From assembly GCA_946415755.1 (NCBI GenBank), contig CAMKTS010000001.1, forward strand, positions 62,001 to 126,000: 64,000 nt of DNA, read 5' to 3'. The position numbers and the translations under genes were made by a program. This document shows, one piece after another, positions 35,679 to 45,600 of the stretch. This DNA comes from an uncultured Prevotella sp. GTDB lineage: Bacteria > Bacteroidota > Bacteroidia > Bacteroidales > Bacteroidaceae. Position 1 is the first letter of the stretch. Each line of letters begins with the position of its first letter. The notes below the pieces were generated by a model, which searched no databases, was not told the DNA's origin, and worked only from the letters and a program-made list of their open reading frames with translations.

Positions 35679-35710
35679 CAAAGTTACAAATAAGCGGGCA
35701 GAATGCCAAA
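35679..35710 (-). promoter_or_regulatory. purH promoter
   Basis: Minus strand TTTG (35707-35710), 20-base spacer, TAACTTTG (35679-35686), 33 bases before the ATG. Confidence 0.8.
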
Positions 35711-35866
35711 ATTATTGTGTTTTTTTATCCCTCTTTGGGAAAAGAGTTCATGTATAGCGTGAAACTTTTACAGCTTTTTGCAATACGGAGTTGGCAAAGG
35801 TAGTGGTTTTTAAAAATAATAACATTTAAATTCCATATTCATCATCCGTATTTCATAATTATTGTG

Positions 35867-35874
35867 TATCTTTG
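35867..35874 (+). promoter_or_regulatory. Promoter -7 box of the malate dehydrogenase gene
   Basis: TATCTTTG, 45 bases before the ATG at 35919. No exact TTTG -33 is present. Confidence 0.6.
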
Positions 35875-35918
35875 CAGCACAAATCAGTAAACAGTATATT
35901 TGTAAATCGATAGCAACT

Positions 35919-36911
35919 ATGGCATTTTTAACTAATGACAAACTGACCATCGTCGGCGCAGCCGGAATGATTGGTTCAAACATGGCTCAGACCGCCTTGA
36001 TGATGGGTCTGACGAGTGAAATCTGTCTCTACGATGTCTTTTCGCCGGAAGGTGTGGCCGAAGAGATGCGACAGAGTGGTTTTGACGATGTAAACATTGT
36101 GGCTACCACAAATCCTGAAGAGGCTTTCAAGAACGCCAAGTACATTATTTCATCGGGTGGTGCTCCCCGTAAGGCTGGCATGACCCGCGAAGACTTGCTG
36201 GCAGGCAACTGCAAGATAGCCGAGGAATTGGGACAGAACATCAAGAAATACTGCCCTGACGTAAAACACGTGGTTATCATCTTCAATCCTGCCGACCTCA
36301 CAGGTCTCGTGACGCTGCTCTACAGTGGTCTGAAACCTGGGCAGGTGACTACGTTGGCAGGTTTGGATACCACCCGTCTGCAGTCGGCTCTGGCCAAGAA
36401 GTTCGGCGTGATGCAGAATCAGATCACGGGTTGCGCTACCTATGGTGGTCACGGTGAGCAGATGGCCGTATTCGGTAGCCATGTCGAGGTGGCCGGTCGT
36501 AAGTTGACCGACATCATCGGCACGGCAGAGTTCCCCGCCGAGGAATGGGAGCAGATGAAGGTAGATGTCACTAAAGGCGGTGCCAAGATTATCGAACTGC
36601 GCGGTCGAAGCTCGTTCCAGAGTCCCTCTTTCCTCAGCGTCGAGATGATTCGCTCGGCTATGGGTGGTGAGCCGTTCCGCTTCCCCGTTGGCACGTATGT
36701 GAAGACTGACAAGTACGACCACATTATGATGGCCATGAAGACCACGCTCGACCAGAATGGTGCCTCGTTTGAGGTTCCACAGGGTACTGCCGAGGAGAAT
36801 GCCAAGCTGGATGCCAGCTACGAGCACCTCTGCAAGATGCGCGACGAGCTCGTCACGCTGAACATTGTGCCGCCCATCTCAGAGTGGAGCAAAATCAATC
36901 CGAACCTGTAA
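35919..36911 (+). CDS. mdh: Malate dehydrogenase (lactate/malate family)
   Basis: A 330-residue NAD-dependent dehydrogenase. It has GAAGMIGSNM (NAD loop, near 13-22), SSGGAPRKAGMTREDLL, the substrate arginine region after LDTTRLQSALA, and the catalytic histidine in CATYGGHGEQM (near 184). Start at ATG 35919 (MAFLTNDKLTIVGAAG). A lactate dehydrogenase cannot be fully excluded by eye, but the active-site loop GGAPRKAGMTREDLL with arginine fits malate. It is monocistronic with its own terminator. Confidence 0.88.
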   Translation: MAFLTNDKLTIVGAAGMIGSNMAQTALMMGLTSEICLYDVFSPEGVAEEMRQSGFDDVNIVATTNPEEAFKNAKYIISSGGAPRKAGMTREDLLAGNCKIAEELGQNIKKYCPDVKHVVIIFNPADLTGLVTLLYSGLKPGQVTTLAGLDTTRLQSALAKKFGVMQNQITGCATYGGHGEQMAVFGSHVEVAGRKLTDIIGTAEFPAEEWEQMKVDVTKGGAKIIELRGRSSFQSPSFLSVEMIRSAMGGEPFRFPVGTYVKTDKYDHIMMAMKTTLDQNGASFEVPQGTAEENAKLDASYEHLCKMRDELVTLNIVPPISEWSKINPNL

Positions 36912-36964
36912 GCAAAGATGAAAATAGATAATAGCATTAGGTAGAATTCGGATTCGATATAATA

Positions 36965-37010
36965 AACGGGGTGTTCGCTGAAAATATTTGCGGACACCCC
37001 GTTTTCTTTC
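36965..37010 (+). terminator. mdh terminator
   Basis: A 14-base stem with one G-T pair (AACGGGGTGTTCGC against GCGGACACCCCGTT) followed by TTTTCTTTC. The -33 box of the next promoter lies in its loop. Confidence 0.85.
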
Positions 37011-37018
37011 TACCTTTG
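36987..37018 (+). promoter_or_regulatory. Promoter of a candidate small RNA
   Basis: TTTG (36987-36990), 20-base spacer, TACCTTTG (37011-37018), an exact consensus. No plus-strand gene follows; the only downstream feature on this strand is the hairpin at 37077-37113. Confidence 0.75.
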
Positions 37019-37024
37019 CATCAT

Positions 37025-37119
37025 CAATCAACAGAATAGTATAAGGTTAGTAGTTTTTTCATAGGTAATTGGATTGTCCGCCGCCCCTGCATGTGAATGC
37101 ACAGGGCGGCGGAATTTTC
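37025..37119 (+). ncRNA. Candidate small RNA downstream of mdh
   Basis: From the predicted start (about 37025) to the end of the GC-rich hairpin and its short T-run is about 95 bases, with no plausible reading frame. The 5' half is AU-rich and unstructured by eye (with a TTTTTT stretch near 37054). The 3' half is a 10-base GC stem (37077-37086 against 37104-37113), followed by AATTTT. This is the architecture of a small regulatory RNA with an intrinsic terminator. The hairpin may also terminate the opposing gene at 37130. The ncRNA is inferred from promoter and terminator only. Confidence 0.5.
37077..37119. terminator. GC-rich hairpin between convergent units
   Basis: TCCGCCGCCC (37077-37086) pairs with GGGCGGCGGA (37104-37113), with inner partial pairing (GCAT/ATGC). 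T-rich on the right, A/T-rich on the left. It lies just past the stop of the DUF5703 gene. Confidence 0.75.
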
Positions 37120-37129
37120 ACTCATTGTT

Positions 37130-39394
37130 TTATTTTGGCATCACGACATCTCTCAGCCGTTCTACGGGGAGCACTTTTACGCGAACCACCTTGCCACCGT
37201 TCAACTCGGCCTCGACGGTGGTCTTGCGCGAGGCACGGAGACGGAAGCGGACGTTCCAACTCTTTGGCCAGGCGGGGAAGAGGTAGAGCTTGTCGCCAAC
37301 TTCTTGGAGCAGCATCTCCTGTAAGGCTATCATACCGCTGCCACCCCAGTTGTGGTCGGGTGTCCAGTCGAAGCCCGGTCCCCAGAAAGCAGGGAAGCGA
37401 TGGGGACCGTCAGCCAGCTTCTGTGTGATGAGTTGCTCGGCCTCGTCAGTCATTCCCAGGCAGGCAGCCCAGATAGCATCCTGTTTCCATCCGATGTGTG
37501 AGCGGAACTTAATGGCAAGCGAGTCGTTCTGATAGGTGTTGCGGGCGATGTCGATGTCGGGGCGTCCAACACCGTACATTCTCCATGGGAAGACAGGGTA
37601 GAGTTGGGTGCTCTCCGTATTCTGCACGCGCTCGTAGTGCAGGGCGGGGGCTATCATGCCGTCGCGGATGGTGATGTCGGGCAGTCTGGATAGTAGGGAG
37701 GCATGCTGCTCGAGCAGGGCAGAGTCGCCGCGCTCCATGGCGTAGGCCATGAGCGACATGGTGACTGTGCGCAGGGCGGCAATGGTGGAGGTAGAGTTAT
37801 AGGCCCCCTTGTAGGTCTCGCCTCCGCTGCCGGGATAGAGCACGAGATGGCCGCCATTGTCGAGAGTCTTGGCTCCACGACGATTGGCCAGATACTGGTA
37901 GTGCTCGTCGAAGAACTGCAGACATGAGCGGATCATGGGGATATAGGGTCTGATGTCGGTACCGTTGTAGCGGTGAGCCTCCAAGGCCATCTGGCAGAAT
38001 TCCAGACAGGTGTCCCACTCATATTCCAGCCAGGCGTTGCGCTCCATGCCGGGGTCGAAGCCTTCTGGCCGCTTTGTTCCGTATTCAGGATAGCAGGGCA
38101 GTCCGTAGTTCTCCACCTGTTCTGTGAGACAGGCTCCCTCGTGCCCCCAATAGAGTCGGCTGCGCTCTTCGGCATTCTGGTAAATGTTCCGATAGAACTC
38201 CAGTTGTGGAATCAGCAGGTCATAGTCGCCGCTCTTCAGCATGGGCCAGTACACCAGTCGCTGGTTTTGTGCCGTATGCACGCCGCCGCCCCAATTTCGG
38301 TAGTCAGGTGATACCCAGTATTCGGAACTGAGGTTGACGTATTGCGGGTCGAAGGTGAATAGACCGCCGTTGAACTTGGTGGGCCACTGACCTCGGCTGT
38401 TGCAGCCCAGCATGTAGCGGAACAGCGTGTAGTTTCTGCAAAAATCAGAAACGGGTCTTGAATCAGCCCCCCTCGCTTCTATATAGCTGCGACGCCAGAA
38501 GTTCCGCCACCACTCTTGCGACTTCTTGCGGTCGGCAGCTTTTCGGATGGTGCGCTCCACTTGTGAGAGCTGGCCGTGCCAATCGTCGAGGGTACCCTGT
38601 GTGGTGGCCATGGCAATCTGCAAATGGCAACGCTTGGCGGGTTGCTCTGTGACGTACATCCACCCCTCATAGTCTGTACATCCGTAGAGACCGCTCACCT
38701 TGTCCATCAGCACAAATCCATCGCCCTTCATCCTTCCACCGAAGGTGAGGTGTTTCAGAGGGTTATATAGTTTTTCCTTTACCGATGTCATGCCTTGCTG
38801 TTCTACGGTGGCATCAAAGATGGTGGTCTCTCCGTTGCGATGCCAGAAAGTGACGGAGTGGTCGGTGGCCACGATGCTGTCGTGGTGGGTGACCAGTCCC
38901 TTCGGTGCGGCAAACTTGTATGATGTCTGGAAGCGGGAACGCTTGGTGAGTGGGGTGTCGTGGGTGCGCCAGTTTTCGTAGGTGACGGCCATGTTGACCC
39001 TTTCGCGGATGCTCTGCATGTCGACATGTACCACAGGCTTGTTGACATCTGCCCATAGCTGGATGGAGATGAGGCCGTCGGTCACCTCAACATAGCCCTC
39101 GTTCAGGTGGAGCACCTGACGGAAGCTCTGCATGTCGAGTGCCGGCGACACGCTGATGCGGAAACGTCCCAGTTTCAGCAGTGAGTTGTTCTCGTCGAAC
39201 GAACCGCTACGCGACAGGTAGAATAGCACGTCGCCTTGCTCTACCCATACGTTCATACCTACGTCGCCGCCGCCGCACGGCATGGATTCAGAGGCGTTCT
39301 TGCTGGGTGAAGTCCATACATAGTCCTGTGGCTGGGCACCGACGGGGCTGCAGAAAAAACAGGAAAAAAATAATAAAAAAATGCTCTTCTTCAT
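37130..39394 (-). CDS. Secreted DUF5703-type glycoside hydrolase-like protein
   Basis: A 754-residue secreted protein. The signal peptide (MKKSIFLLFFSCFFCSPVGA) begins at the ATG 39392-39394. The N-terminal beta domain (VWTSPSKNASESMPCGGGDVGMNVWVEQGDVLFYLSRSGSFDEN and on) matches the DUF5703 opening seen beside GH95-like six-hairpin enzymes. The C-terminal two thirds is an alpha/alpha-barrel-like region with many Trp and Tyr residues (YWVSPDYRNWGGGVHTAQNQRLVYWPML; WGPGFDWTPDHNWGGSGMIALQEMLLQ). It probably acts on plant or host glycans at the cell surface or periplasm; the linkage is unknown. Confidence 0.8.
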   Translation of the reverse strand: MKKSIFLLFFSCFFCSPVGAQPQDYVWTSPSKNASESMPCGGGDVGMNVWVEQGDVLFYLSRSGSFDENNSLLKLGRFRISVSPALDMQSFRQVLHLNEGYVEVTDGLISIQLWADVNKPVVHVDMQSIRERVNMAVTYENWRTHDTPLTKRSRFQTSYKFAAPKGLVTHHDSIVATDHSVTFWHRNGETTIFDATVEQQGMTSVKEKLYNPLKHLTFGGRMKGDGFVLMDKVSGLYGCTDYEGWMYVTEQPAKRCHLQIAMATTQGTLDDWHGQLSQVERTIRKAADRKKSQEWWRNFWRRSYIEARGADSRPVSDFCRNYTLFRYMLGCNSRGQWPTKFNGGLFTFDPQYVNLSSEYWVSPDYRNWGGGVHTAQNQRLVYWPMLKSGDYDLLIPQLEFYRNIYQNAEERSRLYWGHEGACLTEQVENYGLPCYPEYGTKRPEGFDPGMERNAWLEYEWDTCLEFCQMALEAHRYNGTDIRPYIPMIRSCLQFFDEHYQYLANRRGAKTLDNGGHLVLYPGSGGETYKGAYNSTSTIAALRTVTMSLMAYAMERGDSALLEQHASLLSRLPDITIRDGMIAPALHYERVQNTESTQLYPVFPWRMYGVGRPDIDIARNTYQNDSLAIKFRSHIGWKQDAIWAACLGMTDEAEQLITQKLADGPHRFPAFWGPGFDWTPDHNWGGSGMIALQEMLLQEVGDKLYLFPAWPKSWNVRFRLRASRKTTVEAELNGGKVVRVKVLPVERLRDVVMPK

Positions 39395-39415
39395 AATAAT
39401 AAGACGAAAAAACAG

Positions 39416-39423
39416 TAACTTTG
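39416..39423 (+). promoter_or_regulatory. Promoter -7 box of the metallophosphoesterase gene
   Basis: TAACTTTG, 33 bases before the ATG at 39457; the -33 box is not consensus. Confidence 0.5.
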
Positions 39424-39456
39424 CACCCACTAATCAGTAAATCCATTATTATCATT

Positions 39457-40557
39457 ATGAATCTGTGGATGTTTGTCTTCATGGTGCTGCCGTTCTTGGC
39501 CATCGCCTACGTCGGCTGGCACGTATGGTGCCTGCTGCCACTGGCCTGGGGCTGGCGATTGGCCGCCGTCATAGCGATGGTAGCCTCGTTCCTCCTGCTG
39601 TTTGTCAGCATCATGCGCAGCACCGACCGCATGCCCATGCCACTGGCTGTGGGTGTCTATGAGGTAGGCACGTCAAGCCTCATCGTGCTGCTCTATGTGT
39701 TTATGACGTTCCTGCTGCTCGACTTGGGGCGACTGGTTCACCTCTTCTCGCGTACCTTATTATATCATAACTGGTGGACGGCTGGGGGCATCACACTCTT
39801 CATCGCAGCACTCTTCGTCTACGGCAACCTACACTACCGCCATAAGTACCGCCAGGAGCTGACGTTCACCTCACAGAAAGTCAGCAAACCCGTGAAGCTG
39901 GTGATGCTGAGCGACCTGCACATCGGTTACCATAACCGGCGCGACGAGCTGCACCGCTGGGTAGACATGATCAACCGCGAACAGCCCGACCTGATACTGA
40001 TTGCCGGCGACGTCATCGACGGCAGCATGCGACCGCTACTGGCTCAGAATATGCACGAAGAGTTCCGCCGCCTGAAGGCTCCCGTCTATGCCTGCTTGGG
40101 CAATCACGAATATTACAGTGGCGAGCCTGATGCCCAGCGCTTCTACCGCGATGTCGGCATTCATCTGCTGCAGGACTCTGCCACCGTCGTTGGCGACCTC
40201 TGCATCATCGGTCGCGACGACCGTACCAATCTGCACCGTAAGTCGTTAGGGAAGATTATGCAGGATAACGCATCCCTCATTTCTCATTCCGCATTCCGCA
40301 TTCTGTTAGACCACCAGCCCTACCACCTGGAGCAGGCCGAGCGTCAGGGCATCGACTTCCAGTTCAGCGGTCATACGCACCACGGTCAGGTGTGGCCCGC
40401 CTCCTGGATTACCGAAAGCATCTACGAGTGTGCCTTCGGTTCCCACCAGCGTGGCAATACCCACTACTACGTCTCGTCAGGTATCGGCATCTGGGGCGGC
40501 AAGTTCCGCATTGGCACCCGCTCGGAGTATGTTGTAGTGAATATCATGCCGGTCTAA
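39457..40557 (+). CDS. Membrane metallophosphoesterase (YkuE-like)
   Basis: A 366-residue protein with about four N-terminal membrane helices (residues 1-125) and a C-terminal calcineurin-like domain with the full metal-binding set: SDLHIGY (near 152), AGDVIDG, GNHEYY, and SGHTHHGQ. YkuE/LpxH-like relatives cleave phosphodiester or pyrophosphate bonds of membrane lipids; the substrate is unknown. Between the RDDRTN motif and LLDHQP a stretch reading NASLISHSAFRI is encoded by five consecutive 7-base units (40269-40303), which looks like a repeat that spread into the gene without breaking the frame. Confidence 0.88.
   Translation: MNLWMFVFMVLPFLAIAYVGWHVWCLLPLAWGWRLAAVIAMVASFLLLFVSIMRSTDRMPMPLAVGVYEVGTSSLIVLLYVFMTFLLLDLGRLVHLFSRTLLYHNWWTAGGITLFIAALFVYGNLHYRHKYRQELTFTSQKVSKPVKLVMLSDLHIGYHNRRDELHRWVDMINREQPDLILIAGDVIDGSMRPLLAQNMHEEFRRLKAPVYACLGNHEYYSGEPDAQRFYRDVGIHLLQDSATVVGDLCIIGRDDRTNLHRKSLGKIMQDNASLISHSAFRILLDHQPYHLEQAERQGIDFQFSGHTHHGQVWPASWITESIYECAFGSHQRGNTHYYVSSGIGIWGGKFRIGTRSEYVVVNIMPV
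40269..40303. repeat. Five 7-base units inside the phosphoesterase gene
   Basis: CGCATCC, CTCATTT, CTCATTC, CGCATTC, CGCATTC. Thirty-five bases, not a multiple of three, so the adjacent sequence must compensate. Same unit family as 31442-31469. Confidence 0.8.
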
Positions 40558-40599
40558 GTGTCTTACATCGTATAAAAATCTCCGTTTCGACCAATCACA

Positions 40600-41055
40600 A
40601 AACCCTTCACCGTACGCGTAATACGTTGAATATCACAGTATTGCGGTGAAGGGTCGTTGCGAGCTAGTTTTTGGAGGGCGAATGGCTGTAGATACAAGGC
40701 ATCATTGCGGATACGCTTACGGCTATAGTCAATGAGACACGCCCATCAGTAGTTTGATGCCGACATTTTTTTTAGTGATTCCCATCTGTCCGTAAGTGGA
40801 CTCCCTACGATAATTAGTAGCCTCTCTATGAGAATTAGTAGCCTACTTATGATCACCAGAAGGCTACTGACGGAAATTACTCAATGTCTGATGGACCACA
40901 TCGCTGATGATTGATTATGGAAGAGCTAACATCTGCGATGTGTAAGCGTATTCGCAGTCACACCTTGTATGCAGTGCGCACTTTTACAGTCCCAAACAGA
41001 CCCTTCACCTTAACGTGCTGACATACAATTGTTTACGACATCCGTGAAGGGTTTT
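40600..41055. repeat. Nested inverted-repeat element 2 with four 21-bp units
   Basis: ACCCTTCACC...GGTGAAGGGT pairs occur on both sides (40602-40654 and 41000-41052). Inside them, an imperfect inverted repeat pairs 40691-40722 (ATACAAGGC, GCGGATACGCTTAC) with 40941-40977 (GTAAGCGTATTCGC, ACCTTGTAT). At the centre, 40795-40878 is four consecutive 21-base units: 40795-40815, 40816-40836, 40837-40857, 40858-40878, with the pattern AGTAGCCTNCTTATGANNATT. The region 40558-41224 shows no gene. Confidence 0.75.
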
Positions 41056-41224
41056 TGCAGATTGCGATGGGACGATTAGAACCGATCAGGGATACTCCAA
41101 TTGATTATTTTTGAGAGTATAATTTTGTTGTTTACAAAATAAGATTATCGGCTCGGCGGTTATCTTACTGCAGCCTACGCCTCGCTTGGAGAACTGGATA
41201 ATATGAGCAAGGCCCGAAAGTTTT

Positions 41225-42298
41225 TCATGTCAATACCTCTTCGCGCATCCAGGCGGTGACGCTCTTGTGCATGCGCTGTTTGAAGGCGGCGCTGAAGGTG
41301 CTATAGCTGTTGTAGCCGCTCTCCCGCGCAAGCTGCTGGGCGACGATGGACTTGTGTGCAGCGGCAAGCTCGCGGTAGCGGGCTATGAAGTAAGCGACAC
41401 GAAGGTCGTGGATGTATTCATAGTAGCTGGTGCCCTGACTGGTGAAATACTGGCTGAGATAGTAGCGGTTCACACCCACGGCTGCCGAGAGTTGCGACAA
41501 GGTCAGGTCCGTCTGCAGGTAGAGCTGTGTTTCCTCGCAGTGCTTCGCCAGCAGTTGGCCGATATGGGAAGCCGTGCCCTTGGTGGAGGGGTCGGGGGCA
41601 TGGTTGTCGATGCTTAGGTCTTTCAATGTCTCCACGCGCCACAGCAGGAGACCCGCCAGCGGGAATCCGGCAAGGTGGGCGATGGTGGACATCACGTAGT
41701 TGTCGGTATATTCATAACTCATGATCAGTAGTACAAGGCCGATAAGCATCGTCAGGCTGAACCACACCTCCTTGTGCTCCAGGTCGGCGTAGTTTTCGCG
41801 CAGCCACCGCCCATATTGTCTCACAGCCACCACCATATATATAATAAAGCCTACGACGAGGAACAGCCCATAGACCTTGTTCGGGGTTGTGAGGTCAATG
41901 GATGGCAGGGCTATCTGCAGCACTGCAATCACCGCACAGGGCGTCATAACGACTACAATGGGCCACAGCGGTCGGCGGCGGTCCTGCAGCATGGCCAGCA
42001 GCGTGCCGACGAAGACGAAAGGCAGTGCCATACAGTCCATAGCGACGAGCAGCCCGTAAATCACCGAGCTGGTGTCGTCCGAGTACGTGTAGAACAGTAT
42101 CCACCAGACGTGAACCAGGGCCATGATGCCGAATAAGGCCGCTGCCCAGCGGCGCAGCCGTGCGGGCGGCGTGATGTCGGGCGCGATAGCCTTGCCCCGA
42201 CACGACAGCAGGTAGAGGAACAGTACGGCGGCTACGGCAGTTCCTGCGCCGTGGAGCTGGAGATACAGTATCGACAATGGAGTTATCTGTTCGGGCAT
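41225..42298 (-). CDS. Membrane-anchored AraC-family regulator
   Basis: A 357-residue protein. Residues 1-220 contain about seven hydrophobic segments (for example AVAAVLFLYLL, FGIMALVHVWWILFY, LPFVFVGTLLAML, PIVVVMTPCAVIAVLQIAL, FSLTMLIGLVLLIMSY). The C-terminus (about 250-357) is an AraC DNA-binding domain with two helix-turn-helix parts (LTLSQLSAAVGVNRYYLSQYF and SIVAQQLARESGYNSYSTFSAAFKQ). Such proteins sense membrane or envelope signals. It is divergent from the giant gene, whose upstream region has a 15-base direct repeat at 21-base spacing, so I infer control of that gene. Confidence 0.85.
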   Translation of the reverse strand: MPEQITPLSILYLQLHGAGTAVAAVLFLYLLSCRGKAIAPDITPPARLRRWAAALFGIMALVHVWWILFYTYSDDTSSVIYGLLVAMDCMALPFVFVGTLLAMLQDRRRPLWPIVVVMTPCAVIAVLQIALPSIDLTTPNKVYGLFLVVGFIIYMVVAVRQYGRWLRENYADLEHKEVWFSLTMLIGLVLLIMSYEYTDNYVMSTIAHLAGFPLAGLLLWRVETLKDLSIDNHAPDPSTKGTASHIGQLLAKHCEETQLYLQTDLTLSQLSAAVGVNRYYLSQYFTSQGTSYYEYIHDLRVAYFIARYRELAAAHKSIVAQQLARESGYNSYSTFSAAFKQRMHKSVTAWMREEVLT

Positions 42299-42329
42299 AT
42301 CTTTTTTTATTATTGCAGCATCTTGCGTG

Positions 42330-42337
42330 CAAAATTA
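42330..42337 (-). promoter_or_regulatory. -7 box of the AraC-type regulator gene
   Basis: TAATTTTG on the minus strand, 31 bases before the ATG; no clear -33. Confidence 0.45.
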
Positions 42338-42480
42338 CTATTTTTTCGGTGAAATCGGTCGAATTTTCTCCAAAAAAGTTTTATTTTTCCCCATTTCATC
42401 GGCATTTTCCGATATAAAACACGCAAAAATAGAGATTAAAATGCGTTCATGCGTAAGTCTGCGGGAGGGTAGGGTGACTT

Positions 42481-42516
42481 TCAGTTAATGCAAAAAAAGT
42501 CTCAGTTAATGCAAAA
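42481..42516 (+). promoter_or_regulatory. 15-base direct repeat upstream of the giant gene
   Basis: TCAGTTAATGCAAAA at 42481-42495 and again, identical, at 42502-42516, spaced 21 bases start to start. Two sites on one face of the helix is the arrangement used by AraC-type activators. The second copy ends 23 bases before the -33 box at 42540. Confidence 0.7.
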
Positions 42517-42539
42517 TCTTTGCTCGCGACGCTATTATC

Positions 42540-42571
42540 TTTGTATGTTTCGATTATTTTGAGTACCTTTG
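42540..42571 (+). promoter_or_regulatory. Promoter of the giant surface-protein gene
   Basis: TTTG (42540-42543), 20-base spacer, TACCTTTG (42564-42571), 31 bases before the ATG. The -33 box is also the end of another TAnnTTTG sequence (42536-42543), which may be a second, overlapping start. Nothing else is recognised in 42338-42480. Confidence 0.75.
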
Positions 42572-42602
42572 AGCCAAAATATAAACCATAATAGAATTAA
42601 TT

Positions 42603-45600
42603 ATGAGATTTTTATTAGTATTAATTTCTGCGATATTGCTGTCGTCGCAGACCGTGAAGGCTGATAAGTTAACTGATAATGGCAAATTCACGATGAGCCT
42701 CAGAGACGAAAACGGCAAAGCCTATAAGGACCACGTCAGAATTATGATACTGATGGCCGACCTTGAGGGGCGCGATACGTGGATGGAAGACGGCTATATC
42801 AGGGCTTACGAGGAGGAGCCTGGCAACTTTGATAAAGAAAATAAGGGTAAATACATTAACATTGCCAGAGTTTATACCTATGATCAGGATGGTAACGGGC
42901 TTCCCCAGCACAGAATCAAGGCCCAATTATTGATGGAAGGTGCCACGGTGATTCTGAACAATGCGGGCTACGTCAAACTGGAGCATACCGAGAAAGAATA
43001 CTCCATCACCAAGCAGGGGGATTACGACTATCCGCAAGCAGAACTGGATATCTACTGGGGCCCTGAGATGGCTGGCAAGAAATGGTATCTTGTGTACCAT
43101 GCGCAAATTGACACAGATAATGAATTCTGGCGCAATAAAAAGCTCGGGGAGGTTGACTGTACGGGTGACTTGGGTCGCAATAAGCTCGATGCCGCCAACT
43201 TCAAGATTCAGCGAACAGACGCAAAGAACTTTACGTTTACCACACCTGCATTGCCTAAGAACAATTGCATTAGCGAGCTGGCCAAGCAAGACCAGAAGCA
43301 CCGTGCTTGGTATATCGTGAAATCAACCTACACTCTTTACGACAATACGACTGTCGCCGCAAGAGACTCTTTCGAGTGTATACCAACAGCGAAAGGTAAT
43401 CTCTTTAAAATTCCCAGTTCAGTGGGTAATTTCAAGCGTGTCGATATGGATATTGAGGCCCACGATACCTATAAGTCTGGCATAGACAAGTATAAGGACA
43501 AAGCCAATCAGGGCTTTTACTACCGCAAGGTGACACCCTTCAACAGACCGAAAATCATCCCGACGGTACCCGTGCCCGGCAGCGTGTCGGGCGACTTCGA
43601 CCAGTTTGCCAAGAAGGTTACGCTGCACTGGACCGGTGTACAGCACTCTTACGAAGACATTCCGTACATCATCTTTTCGAAACCCTACATCTACCGCATC
43701 AAGACCGACAAGCAGGGCGAGCCCCTCAGCGGCGAGACATGGTCGCTGCGTGGTCATCTGAACAATCGCGTCTACGGCAGTCAGATGAACTATACCGACA
43801 ATGCGGGCCTCTCCTACAACCAGTACTACAAATACCGCGTGGTGAACATTCCCGACGAATGGCTTTCCACCACGCCCGCGGCGGCTCTTTCTGACGATGC
43901 ACTGAGAATGTTGGGCAGCAACGAGATGGAGAGTGTCGTCAGCACCGAACCCCGCGTTACCGTCAACCCTGCCGTACAGGACGCCACCGACGAGAAGAAG
44001 GTGAAGCTGAACATTACTTACTCCCGAGTACCGAAGGACTGCAACGCGAAGGGCTCCGTTTTGCGTGCCGATGCCGGCAAGAACAACTGGAAAGAGATAG
44101 GCACCTTCGACGTGAAGTCCGAGCTGGAGCCGAACGAGAAGGTTACCTACGTGGACGAGACGGCGGCCAGCAACCTGGACCGTTATCGCTATAAGGTAAA
44201 GATTTCACTCAATTCGGGAGCGAACGAGTTTGAGGGCGAGCCTACGGAATGCGGACTGATTTCCGGCACGACTGTCGATGAGCTCAACTGTTCGAAGGGA
44301 ACCCACCAGAAGGCTGTCGTCCTGCAGTGGAAGGCCTCTCAGTCGGGTACTGCCAATACCAATTTCGTCATCGCCCGCCGTCTGGTAGGCGAGGATGACG
44401 ACGCCTGGCAGGACATCCACACCGCTACCGGCACCGCCGACAACTATACGTGGCAGGACAATTCCGCCAATCCGGGATTCTACTACGACTATCGGGTCAT
44501 GGCCTATTCCGGCAACTTGGCAGACAATACCAAGAAGCCCAGTAGCATGACCGATGTCGGCTTCTGTCAGACCACAGGAACCATCACGGGCCGTATTACC
44601 TATGCCAACGGCAACAGTGCGGTAGATAATGTACGCGTCACGCTGGATGCCAGCGGCGACAACGCCACCGACGGCTATTCCAAGCAGGTGGAAGGAGTCT
44701 CAAGGGGTATCTATTGGAATGCAGACAACACCGCCAACGCCAAGTTATTCAAGAAGGCCAACACCGTCCAGATGTTCGTACGTCCCGATTCGGTGATGAA
44801 CAAGGGCATTCTGGGCACCATACCAGGCATGGGCCATTTCCTGTTGGAGAAGGATGCCACTGCTGCTGACAACAAGACCTTCAGGTTGCAGATGAAGTCA
44901 GAGTACTCCAACACCTATAAGGTGGCAACCTGCTATACTGAAAAGCCATTAGTCAGGGCGGTGATAGTACATCATAATAAATATCAAGGGACGATATCTA
45001 CCATCAATATTGGCGGTCATGATTATAATCTTTATAATATAGACGATATTGAACATGACGTTTGGCCCTTCACCAGCCAATGGAAACAAGATGGTTTCAC
45101 CGAGGGTAGAGTTTTCACTACATATGGTACAATACATGGTGAATTGGCACTTTACTTCTTTATCAAAAGGCAGCCTGTCACCGATCATTCGCTCATAAAG
45201 TCATACCATACGGTTTACGGACGCGAAAAGTACGACTTAGGCATCACGCTTCCTGCCAACGAGTTCTCACTGCTCAACCTGCTGAAAGACGACCAGGGCA
45301 ATCTGACCGTGAAGGTCGGAGAACAGACCTCGACATCGAAAACGTCCATTGGTCTAGAATCAACATATGATTTAAGCGAGGAAATCACAGTACTGGAACA
45401 AGTTCCGTTTGATGTAGATCCCGGTTCTGAGGTAGATGCAGCTTATTTAGGAAGCGACGATGGAACGATTAAACAATCTGACTGGAAAGTCGTGATAGAA
45501 ACACTAACTAAGGAAGTGGCAACATTACCTGAGGGGAGCAACCTTTACGACGACTATATTTTCGAGTTCTCTGTCGGTGGAGCCTGGGATGCCACCAACG

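Noticed and set aside
37069..37428. Plus-strand frames starting in the GC-rich hairpin
   Set aside because: They have non-ATG starts, run antisense through the DUF5703 gene and start inside a terminator stem.
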